Below, in pieces: positions 7,241 through 15,688 of a DNA stretch of 64,000 nucleotides; the first letter of the stretch is position 1; each line of letters starts with the position of its first letter. Below the pieces are notes generated by a model that saw nothing but the letters and a program-made list of their open reading frames with translations, did not search any database and was not told the origin of the DNA. Made by a program: the position numbers and the translations under genes. Source of the stretch: Alphaproteobacteria bacterium (GTDB lineage: Bacteria > Pseudomonadota > Alphaproteobacteria > MPNO01 > UBA2964); assembly GCA_012103315.1 (NCBI GenBank), contig WLWZ01000003.1, positions 217,426-281,425 on the forward strand. The letters run 5' to 3'.

Positions 7241-9127
7241 GTGCGACAGGTCGACATTCCGGAGAAGGTGGTCCAGCTCATTGGATTTGTGATGGCGATC
7301 GTCGCGATCTACACCGTCACCTTTGGGGTTATCGACGAGATCTATCAGCGTTCGATTACTGTCGACGCATCGGTGGTTCTGACCGTATTTGTGTTCCCTT
7401 TGGCCCGCATTCATTTGCCGAAGAACGGCTCGGCGCGGGTTTGCCTTTGGGGTATCGATGCCCTGCTAATCGGTTTGATGGCTTTGTCAATCTACTGGTT
7501 CGCGTCGGTCTATGATGAGCTTGAAAGCGGTCTCTATGATTTTTTGCCCAATGACATCCTGATCGGCTCTGGCGGGTTACTCGCGGTTCTCGAATTAACC
7601 CGACGCTCATTCGGGTGGCCGCTCGCATCGCTTGCGGTCCTTTGCATTATCTATGCACTCTTTGGTGAAGACTTGCCCTGGATATTTGCCCATGCGGGTT
7701 ACGATCTTGAAGCGGTAATGCGAACGGTCTGGTACTCGTTCGATGGTGTCTTTGGTTTCATTGTCATCACAGTCATTGCGCTGATTTTCATATTTATTAT
7801 CTTCGGGGCGGTGCTCGAAGCGACCGGCGCTGGTGCTGTACTGCTCCGCATTGCGGTCAGTGCTACCGGCGGTCTGCGTGGCGGCCCGGCGCATGCTGCG
7901 ATCGCTGCGAGCGGTTTCTTCGGTACAATTTCAGGCAGTGTTTCAGCGAATGTGGTCGGAACCGGTGTGTTCACCATTCCGATGATCAAGGAGCGCGGCT
8001 TCCGGAGTTCATTTGCTGGCGGAGTGGAAGCGGCGGCTTCGTCGGGAGGACAATTCATGCCACCAGTGATGGGCGCCGTGGCCTTTGTCATGGCCGACGT
8101 GACGGGAATTCCGTACCTGGTGATCATCGTCGCTGCTTTGGTTCCGGCGCTATTTTATTACGGCAGTCTGTTTGCGGCCGTGTGGGTTGAGGCCGCACGA
8201 AATGGTATCGAGGCGATCCCACGGGCTGAACGGCAGTCAATCTCCCGCGAAGACTGGAAATTGTCATTGATGTTCGTGATCCCAATCCTCGTGATTATAG
8301 GCGTTCTGATCGCGGGTCGGTCACCAGCTATGGCAGGGTTGTGGGCTACTGTGATCGGTGCTGGACTCGGGTTGATGAACGCTGAAGTGCGTAAGCGGCC
8401 GCAGGTATTTCTCGACGCGCTCGCCAAGGGTGGCGAACAGTGCGGCCGTATCATGGTCGCAGTTGCTGCCATTGGCATTATCATTGGCGTGATGAACCTC
8501 ACCGGCCTAGGGATTAGGTTCTCAAACATGGTCCTCTCCTTCGCTGGTGCAAATTTATTCTTCGCCATGCTTCTCGTGGCGCTGGCGAGCATGATTTTGG
8601 GCATGGGGCTGCCGACCATTCCGGCCTATCTGATTATTGTGCTGATCATGGGCGAAGCGATGGAAAATCTCGGCGTACCCAAGATTTTGGTGCACTTGTT
8701 CGTATTATATTACGGCGTGCTTTCGGCTATCACCCCGCCGGTCGCTATCGCCGCCTATGCCGCGGCACCCATTGCGCAATCGAATCCCATGACCACGGCA
8801 CTGCAGGCTCTCAAGCTTTCATTTGTCGGTTTCATTGTGCCCTTCGTCTTTATCTACAACCCATCACTTTCGCTGGTGGTTGGATTTGAGGTCGGTCCCT
8901 TTGTGTGGGTAGTCGCACGCCTGGCGCTGGCGATCTGGCTGATGACCACGGCGCTTGGGGGTGTTGATCGCGCGCCGTTGCCAATGTGGTCCCGCATCTT
9001 GCGCACAGCGCTCGGCATATGCGTGCTTCTCACTTTCATCGAGATCCAAATTGCCGCCGCAGTCGCTGGCTTGGCCCTCTTGTATGTCGAGAGCCGACGG
9101 ACCAAAGCCATTAAGGGGGGAGTATGA
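7241..9127 (+). CDS. TRAP transporter fused permease (DctQM, TAXI type)
   Basis: 628 residues, the usual size of the fused small and large membrane subunits of TAXI-type TRAP transporters. The first ~150 residues hold four membrane spans (DctQ part). The rest is the large DctM-like part, with conserved GTISGSVSANVVGTGVFTIP, the GGQFMPPVMGA loop and MGLPTIPAYLIIV. The start is a GTG behind GGAGG. It works with the periplasmic binding protein encoded 100 bp downstream, as a sodium- or proton-driven importer of an organic acid. It follows the deiodinase-like gene on the same strand with a 150-bp gap, so it could belong to the same catabolic unit. Substrate unknown. Confidence 0.95.
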   Translation: MRQVDIPEKVVQLIGFVMAIVAIYTVTFGVIDEIYQRSITVDASVVLTVFVFPLARIHLPKNGSARVCLWGIDALLIGLMALSIYWFASVYDELESGLYDFLPNDILIGSGGLLAVLELTRRSFGWPLASLAVLCIIYALFGEDLPWIFAHAGYDLEAVMRTVWYSFDGVFGFIVITVIALIFIFIIFGAVLEATGAGAVLLRIAVSATGGLRGGPAHAAIAASGFFGTISGSVSANVVGTGVFTIPMIKERGFRSSFAGGVEAAASSGGQFMPPVMGAVAFVMADVTGIPYLVIIVAALVPALFYYGSLFAAVWVEAARNGIEAIPRAERQSISREDWKLSLMFVIPILVIIGVLIAGRSPAMAGLWATVIGAGLGLMNAEVRKRPQVFLDALAKGGEQCGRIMVAVAAIGIIIGVMNLTGLGIRFSNMVLSFAGANLFFAMLLVALASMILGMGLPTIPAYLIIVLIMGEAMENLGVPKILVHLFVLYYGVLSAITPPVAIAAYAAAPIAQSNPMTTALQALKLSFVGFIVPFVFIYNPSLSLVVGFEVGPFVWVVARLALAIWLMTTALGGVDRAPLPMWSRILRTALGICVLLTFIEIQIAAAVAGLALLYVESRRTKAIKGGV

Positions 9128-9231
9128 TTTGCTATTTCGAACAAGAATTTCACCTAAACCCGATGTCGTCGAAAGGGCGCATCAGCTGTAAATGCAACAT
9201 GACTAAGCCTTACAAAGGAGAAACATTATGA
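9124..9231 (+). CDS. Possible 35-codon ORF bridging permease and binding-protein genes
   Basis: An ATG overlaps the permease stop (ATGA at 9124-9127) and follows a purine-rich GGGGGGAGT. The 35-codon frame ends in a TGA that overlaps the ATG of the binding-protein gene (ATGA at 9228-9231). The product would have three cysteines and no recognisable family. It may act only by carrying ribosomes across the gap (translational coupling) or be chance. Confidence 0.25.
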   Translation: MICYFEQEFHLNPMSSKGRISCKCNMTKPYKGETL

Positions 9232-10238
9232 CCAAGTTAAAATTTGTCGCCGGTACGGTTGTAGCGCTCAGTACCATTGCGTGGAGTGGGGCGCAGGCGA
9301 AAGACTTCTATAAGATGTCGACGATTACTTTGCCGAGTGCTTTTGCAATCAACACCACCTTTGCCAAGATAATACAAAAGTATCATCCGGAAATTGAGAT
9401 CCAGGTTAACGCCACGGGCAAAGCGCCGCGGCATGCACTGGATGCAGCGCGCGGTAAGACTGACTTTCTGATGGGTGCACCGGCTTTGCATCACTTGATG
9501 TCCAAAGGCAAAAAGATGTTCGCCAAAGTCAAAAATGCCAAAAAGCTGGCGCATAATTTGCGGGCGGTCTTCAACTATCGCATCGGCTTCTATCAGTTCG
9601 GTGTTTTTGAGAGCTCCGGTATCAAGTCCCTGGCCGACCTCAAGGGTAAGCGTGTCTTCCTTGGGCCGCCGGCGGGGGTCCAAACTATTGTTGCCGGAAG
9701 CTTCGTCAAAGCCATCACTGGCCTTGTGCCCGGCAAGGATTATAAAGTCGTTAAGCTTGGATTTTCGCCTGCGATGCAAGCGTTCCAGGATCGCCAACTT
9801 GACGTTCTGGTCGCGACCAGCAACCCGCCAGCGGCGAACTTCGTGCAAGCGGCGCTGACCAACAAGATCCGTTTTCTTGGAGCAAGCGACGCCGATTGGA
9901 AGACACCGGCGATGAAGAAACTCATGCGGGTTCCGGGACGCACGAGCGGTCAGTTCGCGGCGGATGCCTATGGTAAGAACCAGGCAAACACAAAGCCTGT
10001 TCAGACCATTGCGGCCTGGGTTGGCCTCGTGACCCGTAAGGATATCCCCGATGATGTCATCTACAAGATGACCAAGACATTTTGGGAACACATTGATGAA
10101 ATGTACGGCGTCGCAACTTGGGCTAAAGAAGCACTCAATTTGAAGAGCGCATTCAGTCAGATGAACATGAAGTTGCACCCCGGGGCGCTTCGCTACTACA
10201 AGGAAATTGGCCTGAAGATTCCGCGTAAAGTGATGTAG
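9228..10238 (+). CDS. TAXI-family TRAP transporter solute-binding protein
   Basis: 336 residues with a Sec signal peptide (basic MTKLK, hydrophobic core, cleavage likely after SGAQA at about residue 24). The family hallmarks of TAXI periplasmic proteins are seen: the ATGKAPRHALDAARGKTDF region, a central GIKSLADLKGKRVFLGPPAG segment and FSPAMQAFQDRQLDVLVATSNPP. The mature protein binds the ligand in the periplasm and delivers it to the permease encoded just upstream. The start ATG has AAAGGAG at ideal spacing. TAXI systems transport C4/C5 acids or amino acids in known cases; the ligand here is unknown. Confidence 0.93.
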   Translation: MTKLKFVAGTVVALSTIAWSGAQAKDFYKMSTITLPSAFAINTTFAKIIQKYHPEIEIQVNATGKAPRHALDAARGKTDFLMGAPALHHLMSKGKKMFAKVKNAKKLAHNLRAVFNYRIGFYQFGVFESSGIKSLADLKGKRVFLGPPAGVQTIVAGSFVKAITGLVPGKDYKVVKLGFSPAMQAFQDRQLDVLVATSNPPAANFVQAALTNKIRFLGASDADWKTPAMKKLMRVPGRTSGQFAADAYGKNQANTKPVQTIAAWVGLVTRKDIPDDVIYKMTKTFWEHIDEMYGVATWAKEALNLKSAFSQMNMKLHPGALRYYKEIGLKIPRKVM

Positions 10239-10256
10239 AGATCACCCAGGAGGATT

Positions 10257-10285
10257 CGCCGGAACCTGAATATTGGGTTCCGGCG
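10257..10285 (+). terminator. Hairpin after the TAXI binding-protein gene
   Basis: A perfect 10-bp stem (CGCCGGAACC/GGTTCCGGCG) with a 9-nt loop, followed by TCTCTTGT. It starts 18 bp after the stop codon, and the next gene starts 40 bp beyond. It is probably a terminator or attenuator that raises binding-protein levels relative to the downstream hydrolase. Confidence 0.6.
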
Positions 10286-10326
10286 TCTCTTGTGCGCGGC
10301 AGGTGATTATTGGGGAGCTATAGGAC

Positions 10327-11595
10327 ATGAAGCCTGTAGAAAAACTCAGGGCTCATAGCGCCGAATTTGAGAAGACGGTATTCGATGTTGGCGACGGTGT
10401 TTATACGGCTGTCGGCTATGCTGCATCCAACAGTTCCATGATTATCGGTGATGATGGAATCATTATCATCGATACAACAGAGAGCACGGGGGCCGCATCT
10501 AATATCTTCGCCGAGTTTCGCAAAATTACCGACAAACCGGTTCGCGCCATCATCTATACCCATGGGCACCGGGATCACATATCAGGGGCCAGTGTTTTTG
10601 CCAAAGGTGGTGAGCCAGATATTTATGCCCGCGCTAATCTGACAATCGAGCTGGCTGAAGGGGGCGACCGCCCCTACCCAACAAATTTGATGATTGCTCG
10701 GACCAAACGGCAATTTGGCATCGGGTTGGAATTTGACACCGAACGTATCAACCTCGGGTTGGGTCCTGGCGACCGGCCCATGGAAGGTTTGGGGCAAGGC
10801 TTCCTTCAACCGACTAACTGGGTTGAAGGAGAACGGCTTGACGTTGACATTTGTGGTGTGCCTCTTTCTCTAATCGCTGCACCCGGCGAAACAGAAGACC
10901 ACCTCGTGGTCTGGCGGGAGAAAGACCGTATTCTTTTCAGCGGTGATAATTACTACAAATCTTTTCCCAATCTCTATGCAATCCGCGGCACCAAATACCG
11001 TGATTTCGACGTCTGGGCTGACACCCTGGACACACTGATCGCTCTTGATCCGGCAACGGTAGTGCCCGGCCATTCGAAACCACTGACGGAGGCGTCTTCA
11101 ATTGCGTCGGTTCTAGCGGATTATCGGGATGCCATTCGGCATATCGTAGCCAAATGCGCCGAAGGAATGGATTTGGGCCTAACCCCGGATGAACTTGTCG
11201 ACTATGTGCGGTTGCCAAAAGAGTTGGCTGATCGACCCTTTCTTCAGGAATATTACGGCACAGTCGAATGGGCGGTGCGCGCTTATTTTTCGGGGACTGT
11301 TGGCTGGTTCGACGGCAACCCAACTAACCTTTTTCCGCTTGCTCCTAACGACGAAGCTAGGCGGATCGCCGATCTGGCGGGTGGACCTGAATCCCTGGCC
11401 TCAACAATGGAAAAGGCCGTCAACGATGGCGAACATCAATGGGCCTTGGAGTTGGCCGATCGAGTAGCTCTCCTGGATGGATATAAGGACCGAGCCACAA
11501 AGGCGAAGAAGACGACATTGCTTGCCCTCGCCGAAAATCAGGTGAACGCCAACGCGCGCAACTATTATATTAGTGTTGCTAAGGAACTTGGTTGA
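10327..11595 (+). CDS. Alkyl-sulfatase-like metallo-beta-lactamase-fold hydrolase lacking the C-terminal SCP2-like domain
   Basis: 422 residues. The zinc motif THGHRDH is at residues 78-84, with further metal ligands likely in GETEDH, FSGDN and VVPGHS. The segment FSGTVGWFDGNPTNLFPL and the helical dimerisation region after it are those of SdsA1/BDS1-type alkyl sulfatases, which hydrolyse sulfate esters. Those enzymes are usually about 630-660 residues because they end in an SCP2-like domain. This one stops right after the ARNYY segment where that domain would begin. There is no signal peptide, so it would be cytoplasmic. The missing domain type is found at the end of the deiodinase-like protein encoded 5 kb away. 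Confidence 0.85.
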   Translation: MKPVEKLRAHSAEFEKTVFDVGDGVYTAVGYAASNSSMIIGDDGIIIIDTTESTGAASNIFAEFRKITDKPVRAIIYTHGHRDHISGASVFAKGGEPDIYARANLTIELAEGGDRPYPTNLMIARTKRQFGIGLEFDTERINLGLGPGDRPMEGLGQGFLQPTNWVEGERLDVDICGVPLSLIAAPGETEDHLVVWREKDRILFSGDNYYKSFPNLYAIRGTKYRDFDVWADTLDTLIALDPATVVPGHSKPLTEASSIASVLADYRDAIRHIVAKCAEGMDLGLTPDELVDYVRLPKELADRPFLQEYYGTVEWAVRAYFSGTVGWFDGNPTNLFPLAPNDEARRIADLAGGPESLASTMEKAVNDGEHQWALELADRVALLDGYKDRATKAKKTTLLALAENQVNANARNYYISVAKELG

Positions 11596-11740
11596 CCTGC
11601 ATAGACGTTCCGATCAATTCAATCCTGAGCTACAGGTTGGCTAGGCATCGCTTCCGTTTATAGCTATTAACGGAAGTGAGCCCCGGACGATGCGGTGTCC
11701 GCTACTTGCCAGTTGCAGATATTTTTTGCTGCAAGATTGA

Positions 11741-12130
11741 TCAGGGTTCGATATCGCTGGCGTCAAGAAGAATGGGGTCGCCATGCGGCGTTCTGTCCGC
11801 TGCCCGGCGCCATGCATCCTGATATCTGCTGAGCGTGGAACCATCTGTCATACCCTTGTCGGCAACAATTTTTTCCAACGCCGAGAGCCAATGCAGGTAA
11901 TAGGTTTCCCCAGTGTCAGGATCGCCCGCGTCTTGAGCGCGATTGATTTCAGCGACGAGCGCCACGGTCCATTCTTGCCAGGTAAACAGTCCTTGCTCGA
12001 AAAGCCGGAGCGTCATCGCAAATGCTTGTGCTTCCCAGGGCTCTTTGAAGACCGGTCCCTCAGCGTCGCGCGGTATACTTGGGACGGCCGCAAGGGCCTG
12101 GCGCGCGGCGTCGGTGGTGCCGTCGTTCAT
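11741..12130 (-). CDS. Nitrile hydratase accessory (activator) protein
   Basis: 129 residues. It resembles the N-terminal part of the nitrile hydratase beta subunit (GPVFKEPWEAQAFAMTLRL, then FTWQEWTVALVAEI and YYLHWLSALEKIV), which defines the small accessory protein of cobalt-type nitrile hydratases, needed to load cobalt into the alpha subunit. It overlaps the beta-subunit gene by 4 bp (ATGA), as expected for an alpha-beta-accessory operon. It is the last gene of that operon and faces the alkyl-sulfatase-like gene tail to tail. In the 145-bp gap there is an 8-bp hairpin (CTTCCGTT/AACGGAAG, 11651-11676). Confidence 0.88.
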   Translation of the reverse strand: MNDGTTDAARQALAAVPSIPRDAEGPVFKEPWEAQAFAMTLRLFEQGLFTWQEWTVALVAEINRAQDAGDPDTGETYYLHWLSALEKIVADKGMTDGSTLSRYQDAWRRAADRTPHGDPILLDASDIEP

Positions 12131-12783
12131 GCTGGTTCCAGATAGGGTTCGAACGCCTCTATCGAGACATCTACCGATGGGTCGCTGTCCTCACCCCACA
12201 GCACTGAACCGGGAAACACCACGGTATACAACCATTGTGGATCTTCACCCGCGCCGGTCGCAACGGAGTCGGGATATACATGACAACCGCGAACGGCTTC
12301 AACCACGCCGATTTTGTCACGGGCATATCGCGGCAATCTGGTGTGGGTATCGGGATTGATGTTCAGCGTTCTGACCTGATCCCCAGCCTTAAATTGGGGT
12401 GAGGTGGCGGTGTCCCGTTCAAAATTACCGCGGGTTAAATTGTTAGCATCATCGACCTCAAAAATTCGATTGGGCCGATCATTGGTCCGGAGCGACCGCC
12501 CGGCTTCTAACTCATCAGCCCCGGCTAGATTATGCTCTTGAACACGGCGCTCAAGACCGAGCAGCCATCTCTGGTAATAGGTTGCGCTGACATAGACGGA
12601 TGGCGGCAAAGCCTCCTGTGCGGCGCGCCCCTCATCGATGGTCCACAGACGCAACGGCCCCATCGCCCGATTCATGGCATAAACGCGGCTTTCCCATTTT
12701 TCGTGAAAAACCGGCTCATCGGCTTCCTGCTCGACGGCGCCGAAACCGTGCATGCCGCCCATGTCATGTATGGCGTTGGTCAT
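12127..12783 (-). CDS. nthB: Nitrile hydratase beta subunit
   Basis: 218 residues, normal for the family. The N-terminus MTNAIHDMGGMHGFGAV is diagnostic, followed by PVFHEKWESRVYAMNRAM. The C-terminal SH3-like barrel has FKAGDQVRTLNINPDTHTRLPRYARDKIGVV and PDSVATGAGEDPQWLYTVVF. With the alpha subunit it forms the cytoplasmic enzyme that hydrates nitriles to amides. It overlaps the alpha gene upstream (ATGA at 12780-12783) and the accessory gene downstream, so translation of the three is coupled. No amidase gene is visible in the window. Confidence 0.95.
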   Translation of the reverse strand: MTNAIHDMGGMHGFGAVEQEADEPVFHEKWESRVYAMNRAMGPLRLWTIDEGRAAQEALPPSVYVSATYYQRWLLGLERRVQEHNLAGADELEAGRSLRTNDRPNRIFEVDDANNLTRGNFERDTATSPQFKAGDQVRTLNINPDTHTRLPRYARDKIGVVEAVRGCHVYPDSVATGAGEDPQWLYTVVFPGSVLWGEDSDPSVDVSIEAFEPYLEPA

Positions 12784-13436
12784 GCGACATCCTCTGGGTT
12801 CAGCGCCAGGCCGGTGCCCACCATGCTGTTCCGTGTGACAAGCGCGGCAAGCTGTTCCTCGCTCCAGCCTTCGGTCCCCTCAGGTCGCATAGGGACCACC
12901 ATAAATCTGGTTTCGGCGGTCGAATCCCACACCCGGATTTTCGTCTCATCAGGCAAGGTGACATCGAATTCAGAAAGAACTTTCCGGGGCTCAATCACCG
13001 CCCGTGAGCGATAAGGCGCAGATTTGTACCACGCGGGCGGCAGCCCCAGCACTTCCCATGGGTAGCAGGAGCAGAGCGTGCAGACGACCATGTGGTGGGT
13101 CTCGTCTGTGTTCTCGATGGCGATAAGATGGCTGCCAACTGGGCTGACATTGCCCATCGAATTGACTGCCTTGGTCGCATCCTCAATGAGATCCTTTTTG
13201 AATTCAGGGTCATTCCATGCCCGAGCAACCACCTGCGCACCGATGTGGGGGCCAATACGGGTTTCATAGGCTTCGACAATGGCATCCAGTGCGGCAGAAT
13301 CGACATAACCCTTCTCCGAGAGAACGGTTTCAAGGGACCGTACTCGAAGCTGCATATCCGATAATTCCGAGCCATGTGCATGATCGTGTGAATGATCGTG
13401 AGAATGGTCGTGTGAGCGATCGTCGTCTGATGTCAT
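12780..13436 (-). CDS. nthA: Nitrile hydratase alpha subunit, cobalt type
   Basis: 218 residues from the ATG at 13436; a TTG at 13475 in the same frame overlaps the upstream stop codon and is less likely. The metal site is VCTLCSC; Thr in the third position marks the cobalt type (Fe enzymes have Ser). The following CYPWEVLGLPPAWYKS and the C-terminal RPEGTEGWSEEQLAALVTR are standard for nitrile hydratase and differ from thiocyanate hydrolase. The N-terminus is rich in His-Asp pairs (SHDHSHDHSHDHAHG), probably helping cobalt acquisition. It is the first gene of the alpha-beta-accessory operon and lies about 35 bp downstream of a flavoprotein gene on the same strand. Confidence 0.95.
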   Translation of the reverse strand: MTSDDDRSHDHSHDHSHDHAHGSELSDMQLRVRSLETVLSEKGYVDSAALDAIVEAYETRIGPHIGAQVVARAWNDPEFKKDLIEDATKAVNSMGNVSPVGSHLIAIENTDETHHMVVCTLCSCYPWEVLGLPPAWYKSAPYRSRAVIEPRKVLSEFDVTLPDETKIRVWDSTAETRFMVVPMRPEGTEGWSEEQLAALVTRNSMVGTGLALNPEDVA

Positions 13437-13471
13437 GATGGTACCACTTTCAGTCACCTTGGAAGAAAATC

Positions 13472-14104
13472 TCAATAGAGCTCAGTCTTGAGCCGTTCAG
13501 CGTACTTCTCGTTATAATCCTTGGCAAAGGCCGCATCCTTGCCATCACGGGCGGCAACAAAATCGCCTTGCGTCGGCGCACCGTTCGAAGTTGCTGGTGC
13601 TTCCCACAGCTTTGCCCGTGCGAAGGCCTTAGGGCAGTGATTAAAGGCCTCAATTACCGAGATTACCATGACAACACGCGGCGGCTTGCCACGCACCTCG
13701 AACCGTTTCAACAGGTCAGGGTCCGTGCTGATGGTCGCATTGCCATTGACCCGATAGGTCTCGTTTGATCCTGGCGCCATAAAGATGATGCCGACCTGCG
13801 GATTGGAAAGAAGGTTCTTCATGCCATCGATGCGATTGTTGCCTGGCCGATCAGGGATCAGCAGCGTGCGGTCATCGAGCAGCTGCACGAAACCCGGCGC
13901 ATCGCCCTTCGGCGAACAATCAATGCCCTTACCATCCGATGTCGCGAGGATCAGGAAGGGTGACACCGCGATAAAGGCCCGCCCTACTTCGGTAACGTGG
14001 TCGGTTTCCTTATTGACGGCAGCGGGTTGCGGCTTGGCATAGATCCGATCAAGATCTTCCAGTGATGTAACAGTATGCAGATCGGTCCTGTCGATGGTGT
14101 CCAT
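13472..14104 (-). CDS. PPOX-class FMN-dependent flavoprotein (MSMEG_1061-like)
   Basis: 210 residues with the split-barrel fold of pyridoxamine-phosphate-oxidase-like proteins. Visible are the flavin-binding strand HVTEVGRAFIAVSPFLILATSD, the segment IDCSPKGDAPGFV and LLIPDRPGNNRIDGMKNLLSNPQVGIIFMAPG with the family's basic residues, and the C-terminal FNHCPKAFARAKLW. The physiological substrate of this group is unknown; related proteins reduce F420 or bind FMN. It is immediately upstream of the nitrile hydratase operon, so they may be co-transcribed, but a functional link is not established. Confidence 0.85.
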   Translation of the reverse strand: MDTIDRTDLHTVTSLEDLDRIYAKPQPAAVNKETDHVTEVGRAFIAVSPFLILATSDGKGIDCSPKGDAPGFVQLLDDRTLLIPDRPGNNRIDGMKNLLSNPQVGIIFMAPGSNETYRVNGNATISTDPDLLKRFEVRGKPPRVVMVISVIEAFNHCPKAFARAKLWEAPATSNGAPTQGDFVAARDGKDAAFAKDYNEKYAERLKTELY

Positions 14105-14227
14105 GCTCAGCGGCTCCTTCGGGGGATTGTGGAACGCCCAGTATACAATGAGCCGGTATTAACTCCAATCTTCGCTATATCGCCAATAATTCAGTGGTTT
14201 GGTGGTCTCTCTAGCAGGAAATTAGTG

Positions 14228-14301
14228 GTAGTGGACGCAGTCTCTCGCGAACTCGTCCCTGCGGTAAATACACTAATCATCAAGGAAAATGCCGGGAACT
14301 T
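14228..14301 (+). repeat. Dispersed ~74-bp repeat, copy 1
   Basis: This shares most positions with 16696-16769 (both contain GTGGACGCAGTCTCTCGCGA and ATCATCAAGGAAA). It lies in the gap between the flavoprotein gene and the FkbM gene. Same orientation in both copies. It looks like a non-coding genomic repeat. Confidence 0.7.
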
Positions 14302-15124
14302 ACAGATAAAAGCTCTTTTCGACGGTCCAGCTTAAATCATCTCTAATGAGAACAAGGTTTTCGCCGACGATGTGCGTATTAAACTTCCAGTGGTTTGCTT
14401 CTAACGACTTAAAGACTTGGGCGGTTGTGCCTTCCGCATCGGCGTCAGGGCACTCCATAATGATGACCTTTACTTTGCCAACCCAAGTCTCACAGCTATC
14501 ATCAAAGAGGTATCTTTCACTACCTTCAATGTCGCATTTCAAAATGTCAATTTCGTGAATTCCGTGTTCGATAATGATATTTTCGAGTGAGACACCCAAA
14601 ACGTCATAAGCCTCACCTTCTTTCGCTTCCAAAAACCGAAAGCTCTCATTGTTACTCGTTGGGTTATAGGATTTGAGTTTCGCTGACTTATTATGAAGTG
14701 CTGCCAATGTTGGCTTTGTATTATTGTCGCTCCCAATGTTCATTTTTAATACTTCGAAATTTTGTTCATTCCCTTCGATAGCAATTATTTTAGCATCTGG
14801 GTGAAAGTGCCGGAATCGAAGCATTTCCGTTCCTATATTTGCGCCGGCATCAATTATCGTTTTAATTTTATCGGAGCTCGAACCTTCGTTTATTTTTACG
14901 CCGCCAATGTAAAAATGGGTCAAAGCACCATGATCATTCTTACCTCTGTAGTAAAAACTCCTATCGAGCTTTCTTATATGAACCCTTCTTAAATCTGATT
15001 TACCGCCTATCTTCCAAAAGATTACTTTCCACGTACCGATGAAACCAATGTTAGCGATCGAAATCATGCAACGGGCTGATGTTTCAAACATCCGGGCCAA
15101 TGTTTTTACGAATAGTTCCAACAA
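14300..15124 (-). CDS. FkbM-family methyltransferase
   Basis: About 274 residues if started at the TTG at 15124 (an AGGT precedes it); an ATG at 15091 is an alternative with no clear ribosome site. The SAM-binding motif is IIDAGANIGTEMLRF, followed by IIAIEGNEQNFEVLKMNI, DILKCDIEGSERYLF and VKVIIMECPDADAE, the pattern of FkbM methyltransferases that O-methylate sugars, polyketides or surface glycans. The first ~50 residues contain an amphipathic or membrane-near helix. GC content is lower than in the neighbouring catabolic genes, so it may be acquired. There is no neighbouring glycosyltransferase to suggest a substrate. Confidence 0.88.
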   Translation of the reverse strand: MLELFVKTLARMFETSARCMISIANIGFIGTWKVIFWKIGGKSDLRRVHIRKLDRSFYYRGKNDHGALTHFYIGGVKINEGSSSDKIKTIIDAGANIGTEMLRFRHFHPDAKIIAIEGNEQNFEVLKMNIGSDNNTKPTLAALHNKSAKLKSYNPTSNNESFRFLEAKEGEAYDVLGVSLENIIIEHGIHEIDILKCDIEGSERYLFDDSCETWVGKVKVIIMECPDADAEGTTAQVFKSLEANHWKFNTHIVGENLVLIRDDLSWTVEKSFYL

Positions 15125-15397
15125 CTTTTTACCTAACTTTATTAGTGTGGGCTCCTAACAGAACAGAGACTTTTAAGTTTCCCAACGATACGCATACGAA
15201 AAGGTTAGTCGTAGGAAAACTCACTCTTACACATCATTGAACATCTAACATAGATTGAACCAGATATAAGGCTAAATTCGGTACGTTGGTTGGACGTGAC
15301 AACCCTAGATGTCAACAATTTCGCCTCACCCATAGTTTGTCCGGGAAAATAGCCAACAGAAACGAATGCATTCCGCGCCGGAGGATTTTCTCCCTCT

Positions 15398-15491
15398 GGG
15401 GGATATTTTATTTCATCCGCGTTGGGTTGGCGGGCGGCCGGCGTTTATAGCTCCCTCCGGGGGGGGGTTCAATAAAAAATGGTGGGCCCGG
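15398..15491 (+). repeat. Left copy of ~95-bp direct repeat shared with the tRNA 3' flank (att-like)
   Basis: This matches 51004-51102 nearly base for base from GGGGGATATTTTATTTCATC through GGCGTTTATAGCTCCCTCCGG to the tRNA 3' end GGTGGGCCCGG, with one short gap in a G/T-rich stretch. Here the tRNA sequence stops after ~12 bases. The two copies are in the same orientation and enclose 35.5 kb with the giant RTX system. Confidence 0.85.
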
Positions 15492-15670
15492 AGGGCAATC
15501 ATTTTAACCTGCTGTTTCAGGCGAAGAGCGTGAAACCCGTAAGACCGCCAGAAGCAATACCCTGATTCTATAAAGAAAATCAATCCAAACTGGTCTTCAT
15601 TGGTTCGCAGAATATGGGTACGGCGATTGGAGTGACTCACTAGACACTTATCCCGCAAAGCGTACCGAGC

Positions 15671-15688
15671 CACCCTCTTCAGAGGGTG
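15671..15688 (+). terminator. Terminator-like hairpin with no gene in front of it
   Basis: CACCCTC/GAGGGTG (7 bp) with a TTCA loop, followed by CTTTTATA. No upstream plus-strand gene is visible. It may end a small RNA or be a leftover of a lost gene. Confidence 0.45.

Noticed and set aside
9237..10178. 313-codon minus-strand frame opposite the TAXI binding-protein gene
   Set aside because: The plus-strand gene has a signal peptide, a ribosome site and clear family motifs; the antisense frame is Cys/Arg/His-rich with none.
12780..13475. Thiocyanate hydrolase gamma subunit instead of nitrile hydratase alpha
   Set aside because: The residues after the metal site and the beta subunit with MTNAIHDMGGMHG fit nitrile hydratase, and the subunits are not organised as in thiocyanate hydrolase.
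15413..15673. 86-codon minus-strand frame in the gap left of the RTX region
   Set aside because: It runs through the 95-bp non-coding repeat, has no ribosome site and matches no family I know.
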